This document shows, piece by piece, positions 59,581 through 64,000 of a DNA stretch of 64,000 nucleotides. The notes beneath the pieces were generated by a model. The model was given only the letters and a program-made list of their open reading frames with translations, ran no database searches and was not told where the DNA came from. Made by a program: the position numbers and the translations under genes. Location of the stretch: positions 1-64,000 of the forward strand of contig CAYMRX010000008.1 of assembly GCA_964393035.1 (NCBI GenBank). The letters run 5' to 3'. The stretch is from Tabrizicola_A sp964393035. Its GTDB lineage: Bacteria > Pseudomonadota > Alphaproteobacteria > Rhodobacterales > Rhodobacteraceae. Position 1 is the stretch's first letter. The number at the start of each line of letters is the position of its first letter.

Positions 59581-60063
59581 ATGTCCAATGATTTCAAAGT
59601 GCAACTGTTGGGCGGTGCCCTTGGGCTGATCGCGGTTTTCTCGGCCGCAGCGTGGGCTGAGACCCCTGTCCCGGCAGACCTTGCCCAAGAGGACGCCTAT
59701 CTCGACGTTTTGCCGAAGGTCGAGATACCGGAAGACATCCAACCAATCCCAGGAGCAGTGAACGAAGAATTCCGGAACTGTGAGGCCTCCTGGCCCGCAG
59801 GCTACGCGTTGGCGCGGTCCGGCCCCGAAGCGCGGGCCCTGCGCGACATCTATGGCCTGGTCCGCGTGCGCAACGTGATTGAAACGCAGGATTGCGGCTG
59901 CTCAGGCAAAGTGGCGAACTGGGAAGAGGTCGAGGCCGTCGCGGCTGCATTGCGCGATTATCACGACGTCCAGCGCCTCAGCTGGCAGCAGACGAAGGCG
60001 ATTGCGGAGGAGGCCGCAACCCTGACGGCTGTCGCAGAAACCATGTGTGGCGGCAGTTTCTGA
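59581..60063 (+). CDS. Exported cysteine-containing protein between VirB5 and VirB6 (160 aa)
   Basis: A 160-residue protein with a signal peptide (about residues 1-28, cleavage near AWA-ETP). The mature part has four to five cysteines (NCEASW, QDCGCSG, MCGGSF), which suggests disulfides in the periplasm, and a helical middle. I do not recognise a named family; its place between virB5 and virB6 and tight overlaps point to a secretion-system accessory protein. ATG 59581 has GGGGGAG at good spacing; ATG 59575, overlapping the VirB5 stop, is an alternative. It ends in a TGATG overlap with VirB6. Confidence 0.65.
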   Translation: MSNDFKVQLLGGALGLIAVFSAAAWAETPVPADLAQEDAYLDVLPKVEIPEDIQPIPGAVNEEFRNCEASWPAGYALARSGPEARALRDIYGLVRVRNVIETQDCGCSGKVANWEEVEAVAAALRDYHDVQRLSWQQTKAIAEEAATLTAVAETMCGGSF

Positions 60064-61061
60064 TGGACAGCGTCTCGGCCATCCTGACAACGCTGGATGC
60101 GGCAATCACCTCAGCAGGGCGGAAGTACTTCGAGGCGACGGCGGGTGCGGTCGGTCCGATCTACACGACCCTGCTCGCCCTCCTGCTCGTCATGGTCGGG
60201 ATCAACGCGGCCTTGAATGTTTACCGGATCTCGATGCGCGACGCGGTTCAGCTGTCGTTCCGGATCGTGATGGTCCTGATGTTCGGCCTGACCTGGTCCA
60301 ACTTCACCCAGATTTACGATGCCGCCAGCAACGGGCTCAGTGCCCTTGCTTTGGAATACTTCCGGCTCGGGGGCGGCGGTGTCGGTGCATCCGCCACAGC
60401 AGCCATGGATGACATGGCGAACATGATGGCTGGGAACGTGGATTCTGTATCTTCCGCGATGTCCTCAATCATGCGCGGCTTTGTGGCTGCCGTTCTCTAC
60501 GTGGTCCTCGGCGTCTTGATGGCGGTCTATGTCTTCATCGTCGGCTTCTCGAAGCTGATGATCGCTTTCCTGCTCGGGGTTGCCCCAATTGCCATCGGCG
60601 CCACCATCTTCGAGAAGACCAAGGGCATGTTCGAGGCCTGGCTTTCGGCAATGATCGGCTACCTGATGTATCCCGTCGCCTCGGCTGGGGTCATAGTTGC
60701 GGTTGTCACCGTCGCGCACGACGTCTTCCGCGAGACAAAAGATGTTACTGACCTCGGCTCGATCCTTGGTTTCTTCGTCATCGTTTTCGTCGGCATCTTT
60801 GCCCTGATGGCGATCCCGAATGCTGTAACGCACATCACAGGCCAGATCAGCCTTGCAAGCATTGCGCCGCAAGCGTTGCGGGTTGCGGGCAAGCCGCTGG
60901 AAAAGGCTTCTGACTATTCGGCTCGCCGGATGAACGAAGTGCGCTCGGGCTTCCTGAACGGAAAGACAACACAACATCATTTGCGCGATGAGGCGAGGTC
61001 GGATGCTGAACGTGGCCATGCGGCAAGACAGCGCCTGAACCAGTTCATCCGCGATACCTGA
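60063..61061 (+). CDS. VirB6-type polytopic membrane protein
   Basis: A 332-residue TrbL/VirB6 family protein with about six to seven hydrophobic segments (for example GPIYTTLLALLLVMVGINAA and FVAAVLYVVLGVLMAVYVFI). The conserved Trp in FGLTWSNFTQIYDAA and the amphipathic C-terminus with many Arg/His are typical. It forms the inner-membrane channel. ATG 60063 overlaps the preceding stop by one base. Confidence 0.9.
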   Translation: MDSVSAILTTLDAAITSAGRKYFEATAGAVGPIYTTLLALLLVMVGINAALNVYRISMRDAVQLSFRIVMVLMFGLTWSNFTQIYDAASNGLSALALEYFRLGGGGVGASATAAMDDMANMMAGNVDSVSSAMSSIMRGFVAAVLYVVLGVLMAVYVFIVGFSKLMIAFLLGVAPIAIGATIFEKTKGMFEAWLSAMIGYLMYPVASAGVIVAVVTVAHDVFRETKDVTDLGSILGFFVIVFVGIFALMAIPNAVTHITGQISLASIAPQALRVAGKPLEKASDYSARRMNEVRSGFLNGKTTQHHLRDEARSDAERGHAARQRLNQFIRDT

Positions 61062-61104
61062 CGCTCGCTCAGCCCTTCGCATTTCCCCCCATTTCCGGAG
61101 CAAG

Positions 61105-61788
61105 ATGATGACAGGTTCTCCCCCTGAATTGAGAAGTTTTCTCGAAGCTGAGATGTTCTACGGCGTCAAGAAGCGCGAGCGCATCGCCTATCTGGTGGCG
61201 GGCGGCGGGCTGGCCATCGGCCTTATGGGCATGATCGCAGTCGTCACAATGCTCCCCTTGAAGCAAACCGAGGCCTTCCTCGCTATCGTCGACAAAGACA
61301 CTGGCGTCGCCGAACGCGTCGTGGCCATCGAAAAGGCCGGGATCGAACAGGCCGAGGCCATCCGGCAAAGCCTGCTCTTTGCCTACGTCACCGACCGCGA
61401 AACCTATGACCAGCACGACAATGAGTCCCGCATTTTGCGCGCCTATACCTGGTCCGAAGGCAATGCCCGCCAAGGGTTGGTGAGCCTCTGGACGGAAGGC
61501 AACGCCAACTATCCGCCTAAGCTCTATGGCCAGAACTCCAAGGTGGTCATCGATGTCCTGTCGATCACGCCGGTGACCGATACCACCGCGCAAGTGCGCT
61601 TTACCAAGACCTGGGTCTCCGATGGCGAGGGTGTGCCTGATCGGGTCGGCAAGTTCACTGCCACTGTCACCTATCGCTTTGAGCCATCCAAACAAACCGC
61701 GCTCGATCTCGTTTGGCAGAACCCGACCGGGTTTCTGGTGACGGACTACCGCATCACCGCAGAAACCCTGGCCCCCACGGAGGAATGA
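61105..61788 (+). CDS. VirB8-type inner-membrane assembly factor
   Basis: A 227-residue bitopic VirB8 protein. A short cytoplasmic tail with EMFYGVKKRERIAYLVAGGG leads into one membrane helix (about residues 28-48). The periplasmic NTF2-like domain has DNESRILRAYTWSEGNARQG and a RFTKTWVSDGEG strand. It nucleates the core complex. ATG 61105 or ATG 61108 can serve as start; the Shine-Dalgarno CGGAG fits the second slightly better. Confidence 0.9.
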   Translation: MMTGSPPELRSFLEAEMFYGVKKRERIAYLVAGGGLAIGLMGMIAVVTMLPLKQTEAFLAIVDKDTGVAERVVAIEKAGIEQAEAIRQSLLFAYVTDRETYDQHDNESRILRAYTWSEGNARQGLVSLWTEGNANYPPKLYGQNSKVVIDVLSITPVTDTTAQVRFTKTWVSDGEGVPDRVGKFTATVTYRFEPSKQTALDLVWQNPTGFLVTDYRITAETLAPTEE

Positions 61789-61789
61789 C

Positions 61790-62506
61790 ATGACCCATCC
61801 CCTGACTCTTCCTGTGCTCGGGCTTCTGATCTCGATGACCGCCCTGCCCGCTTTGGCCGAAACCGCACCGAAGCCCGGCAGCCATGATGCCCGTGTGACC
61901 TATGCCACCTATCAGGAGGGGCAGGTCTACCGGATCAACACCCGGCTCAGGAATGTGACCCTTGTTGAGCTTGGTGAGGGTGAAAAAATCCAATCCATCG
62001 CCATCGGCGATCTCGAAAGCTTCAAGATCGACAAGCTGGAACGGGCCAACCTTTTCATCATCAAACCCGTCGTCGCCGGGGCCACGACCAACCTCACCGT
62101 CGAGACGCAGCGCAACATCTATTTCCTGCAAGTTACAGAAGGTGGCCGTGGAGAACCGAACTATTCGGTGAAGTTCACCGTGCCGGGCAGCACGCGTGCA
62201 GCAGCAACCGGCACTGACATCCCACCCTCCCTGCCAATGACCTACAAGATCATGAAAAAGGGCCGCGCCCTGCCCGGCTTTGCGCCGGTGTCAATTTCGG
62301 ATGACGGCCGCAAAATCACCTTCGTCATTCCGCCCGGCGCGCCGATGCCGACGATCTTCCGGGCCGATGCCAAGGGGCAGGAATACTCGGTCAATTCCTC
62401 CGTTCGCGGCACGACTATCACCGTCAGCACCCGTTCCGAGCGTTGGGTGCTGCGGTACGGCGAGGAATACGTTTGTGTCACCGCCGAGCTGGGGGTCAGC
62501 CAATGA
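61790..62506 (+). CDS. VirB9-type outer-membrane complex protein
   Basis: A 238-residue CagX/VirB9 protein with a signal peptide to about residue 23. The N-terminal domain has YQEGQVYRINTRLRNVTLVE and the GEKIQSIAIGDLESF segment. The C-terminal outer-membrane-complex domain has GQEYSVNSSVRGTTITVSTR and ends RWVLRYGEEYVCV. It is a little shorter than the usual 260-300 residues. It starts 2 bases after VirB8 and overlaps VirB10 (ATGA). Confidence 0.9.
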   Translation: MTHPLTLPVLGLLISMTALPALAETAPKPGSHDARVTYATYQEGQVYRINTRLRNVTLVELGEGEKIQSIAIGDLESFKIDKLERANLFIIKPVVAGATTNLTVETQRNIYFLQVTEGGRGEPNYSVKFTVPGSTRAAATGTDIPPSLPMTYKIMKKGRALPGFAPVSISDDGRKITFVIPPGAPMPTIFRADAKGQEYSVNSSVRGTTITVSTRSERWVLRYGEEYVCVTAELGVSQ

Positions 62507-63822
62507 GTGACGAGACCCAAGCCGAAAAACTCACCGCCCGTATGGAGCGTATGAGGCCTTCTGAGGCCCCGAAGCGCCGTCGGGGCATAAATCCCTACGC
62601 CCTTTCCGCCGTCACGGCCGTCGCCGGTGTCGGCGTCGGGGCGTGGCTGGTTCTTGCCGCACCCGATACCCCTGCCCCGGCACCCGCGATCGAGACGGCC
62701 TCGGTCAGCGATTTTCAAGGCGATGGCACCGGCACTGATGGCTTCAGCGTCTCACGGCCAAAGCCGCAGATCGTCCCGGCAGCGCCAGATACTTCAGAGG
62801 CAGAACGGCTGCAGGCCGAGATCGAGGCGCTCAATGCCCAGATCGCCGATCTGAAAGCCAATCCTGTGACCGTCACCGACGAGGCCGCACTGGCAGACCT
62901 CAAAGCGCAGGTTGCCGCCCTTGATGCCGATGCAAAGGCCCGCGCGGCAGCCCTCTCCGATCTTGAGCGCGAAAACATCCGCCTTCAGACCGAACTTGAG
63001 ACCAAGGCGCTGATCGATGGCGACTCTGAGGCCGAGGCAGCGCGCGCCCGGGAAGAAGAGCTCGCCCGACGCAGGCAAGAGGCCGAGATGCTGAATGAGG
63101 CGCAGATCCATTCCGACATGGTGGCCCTGCGTTCCAGCATGGATATGGGCGGTGAGGCTGGCGCTGCAGCCCCTGCCCCGGGTGCACCTGGACAGGCGGC
63201 CACAGGAGATGATGCGTTTCGCAGGGCCGGGGCCAAGGCGGCCGAAGTCCGGCAGGCGGAAGTCATCGCCGATCCCGCCCATACCGTCATGCAAGGCACC
63301 TTGATCGAAGCGGCCCTCGAGACCGCGATCAGCACGGATCTTGCCGGCAATGTGTCGGCGATCGTCAGCCATGACGTCTGGTCGTTTGATATGTCCCGCG
63401 TGCTGATCCCGCGCGGCTCGCGGCTGTTCGGGCGGTATGATTCCGAGGTTGATGCCGGACAGCGGCGCGTGCTGATCGCTTGGGACCGGCTGGTCACCAC
63501 CGACGGTCAATCGGTCACCCTTGCCGCCTATGGCACCGACCGCATCGGGCGCTCGGGTCTGCCTGGCACTGTGCGAAACCACTTCCTTCAGCGTTTTGGC
63601 ACTGCTGCTTTAATTTCCCTGATTGGTGCTGTGCCAACACTGGCAGCCGACAAATACGCGGCCAATGAGGTGGCCTCGGACACTGCCGAGAATGTCGGCA
63701 CTGACCTGGGCGAGGCGGTCAATACGGTGATGGCCGATTATCTCAGCATCCCGCCGACGATCAGCGTCAACCAAGGCGCGGTCGTGATGATCCGTGTCGA
63801 CGCTGATTTGGCGTTTTACTGA
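62503..63822 (+). CDS. VirB10-type core-complex protein
   Basis: A 439-residue TrbI/VirB10 protein. A cytoplasmic N-terminus and one membrane helix (about residues 29-49) are followed by a long Ala/Glu-rich coiled-coil region (about 95-205, with SEAERLQAEIEALNAQIADL) in place of the usual Pro-rich linker. The C-terminal beta-barrel domain has IEAALETAISTDLAGNVSAI, VLIPRGSRLFGRYDSEVDAG and the LSIPPTISVNQGAVVMIRVD ending typical of the family. It spans both membranes. It overlaps VirB9 and VirB11. Confidence 0.92.
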   Translation: MSDETQAEKLTARMERMRPSEAPKRRRGINPYALSAVTAVAGVGVGAWLVLAAPDTPAPAPAIETASVSDFQGDGTGTDGFSVSRPKPQIVPAAPDTSEAERLQAEIEALNAQIADLKANPVTVTDEAALADLKAQVAALDADAKARAAALSDLERENIRLQTELETKALIDGDSEAEAARAREEELARRRQEAEMLNEAQIHSDMVALRSSMDMGGEAGAAAPAPGAPGQAATGDDAFRRAGAKAAEVRQAEVIADPAHTVMQGTLIEAALETAISTDLAGNVSAIVSHDVWSFDMSRVLIPRGSRLFGRYDSEVDAGQRRVLIAWDRLVTTDGQSVTLAAYGTDRIGRSGLPGTVRNHFLQRFGTAALISLIGAVPTLAADKYAANEVASDTAENVGTDLGEAVNTVMADYLSIPPTISVNQGAVVMIRVDADLAFY

Positions 63823-64000
63823 TGAGCTATCTCGATACCTATCTCGGGCAGCTCGATGCCGCCCTGTCGGACCCGGCCGTCATGGAACTGGCAATCAATG
63901 CCGATGGTTCGATCTGGCTCGAACGCGCCGGACAAATCCACATGACTCCAAGCGGTCTTGCCGCCCTTCCCGCCCGCTCCGTGCGCGATTTGGCCTCACA
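63822..64000 (+). CDS. VirB11-type ATPase, N-terminal part (cut by window edge)
   Basis: The first 59 codons only, starting MSYLDTYLGQLDAALSDP and running off the right edge. PAVMELAINADGSIWLERAG (about residues 18-37) matches the N-terminal domain of VirB11/PulE-type ATPases. The ATP-binding domain lies outside. The ATG overlaps the VirB10 stop (TGATG). Identity rests on this short segment plus its place after virB10. Confidence 0.78.
   Translation, partial: MSYLDTYLGQLDAALSDPAVMELAINADGSIWLERAGQIHMTPSGLAALPARSVRDLAS

Overview
The window looks like part of a large, GC-rich alphaproteobacterial plasmid, most likely from the Rhodobacteraceae (family-level inference). The reasons are a repABC replication module, an HvrA/H-NS-type nucleoid protein, a resolvase, a DUF1612-type plasmid protein, many ABC-transporter catabolic cassettes, and a virB-type type IV secretion operon that runs off the right edge. 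No rRNA, tRNA or CRISPR array was seen.

Layout. 0.4-4.3 kb: H-NS-like protein, a 54-residue membrane peptide, a conserved plasmid hypothetical and a large ParB-domain protein. 4.4-8.0 kb, minus strand: repA-repB-repC, with two 16-bp parS-type palindromes just downstream of repC and a probable counter-transcribed RNA between repB and repC. 8.3-10.5 kb: serine resolvase and a DUF1612/HTH protein, followed by the relic of an ISKra4-family end. 10.9-17.8 kb: IclR regulator divergent from an aldehyde dehydrogenase, a ribose-type ABC importer and a 2-keto-3-deoxygluconate kinase-like protein. 18.6-21.1 kb: ACT-domain and GNAT genes, an AT-rich hypothetical and a decaying GNAT paralogue. 21.4-28.5 kb: LysR regulator divergent from an amino-acid-type ABC importer and a three-subunit flavin/iron-sulfur dehydrogenase of the opine oxidase/D-hydroxyproline dehydrogenase type. 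28.5-35.8 kb: ROK regulator and SGNH hydrolase divergent from a second ribose-type importer that ends in a second, homologous SGNH hydrolase. 36.1-37.6 kb: complete ISKra4-family insertion sequence. 37.8-45.2 kb: LacI regulator, carbohydrate ABC importer and a GH2 beta-galactosidase. 45.6-49.7 kb: NitT/TauT-type ABC permease and binding protein whose ATPase is reduced to a C-terminal stub, then a DhaK-DhaL kinase. 49.7-51.1 kb: SRPBCC protein and divergent LysR. 51.3-64 kb: winged-helix protein, TrbM-like exported protein, and virB1-B2-B3-B4-lipoprotein-(VirB5/transglycosylase hybrid)-B5-B6-B8-B9-B10-B11.

Together this is a mobile catabolic plasmid: replication/partition and conjugation modules flank several self-contained cassettes, each pairing importer, enzyme and regulator. 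The most unusual items are: a lytic transglycosylase embedded in a VirB5-like frame and placed directly upstream of a normal virB5; the paired SGNH hydrolases around one importer with a ROK regulator lacking sugar-kinase motifs; and a matching ISKra4 end relic about 25 kb from the intact copy. Assignments come from reading translated sequence by eye; no database search was run.
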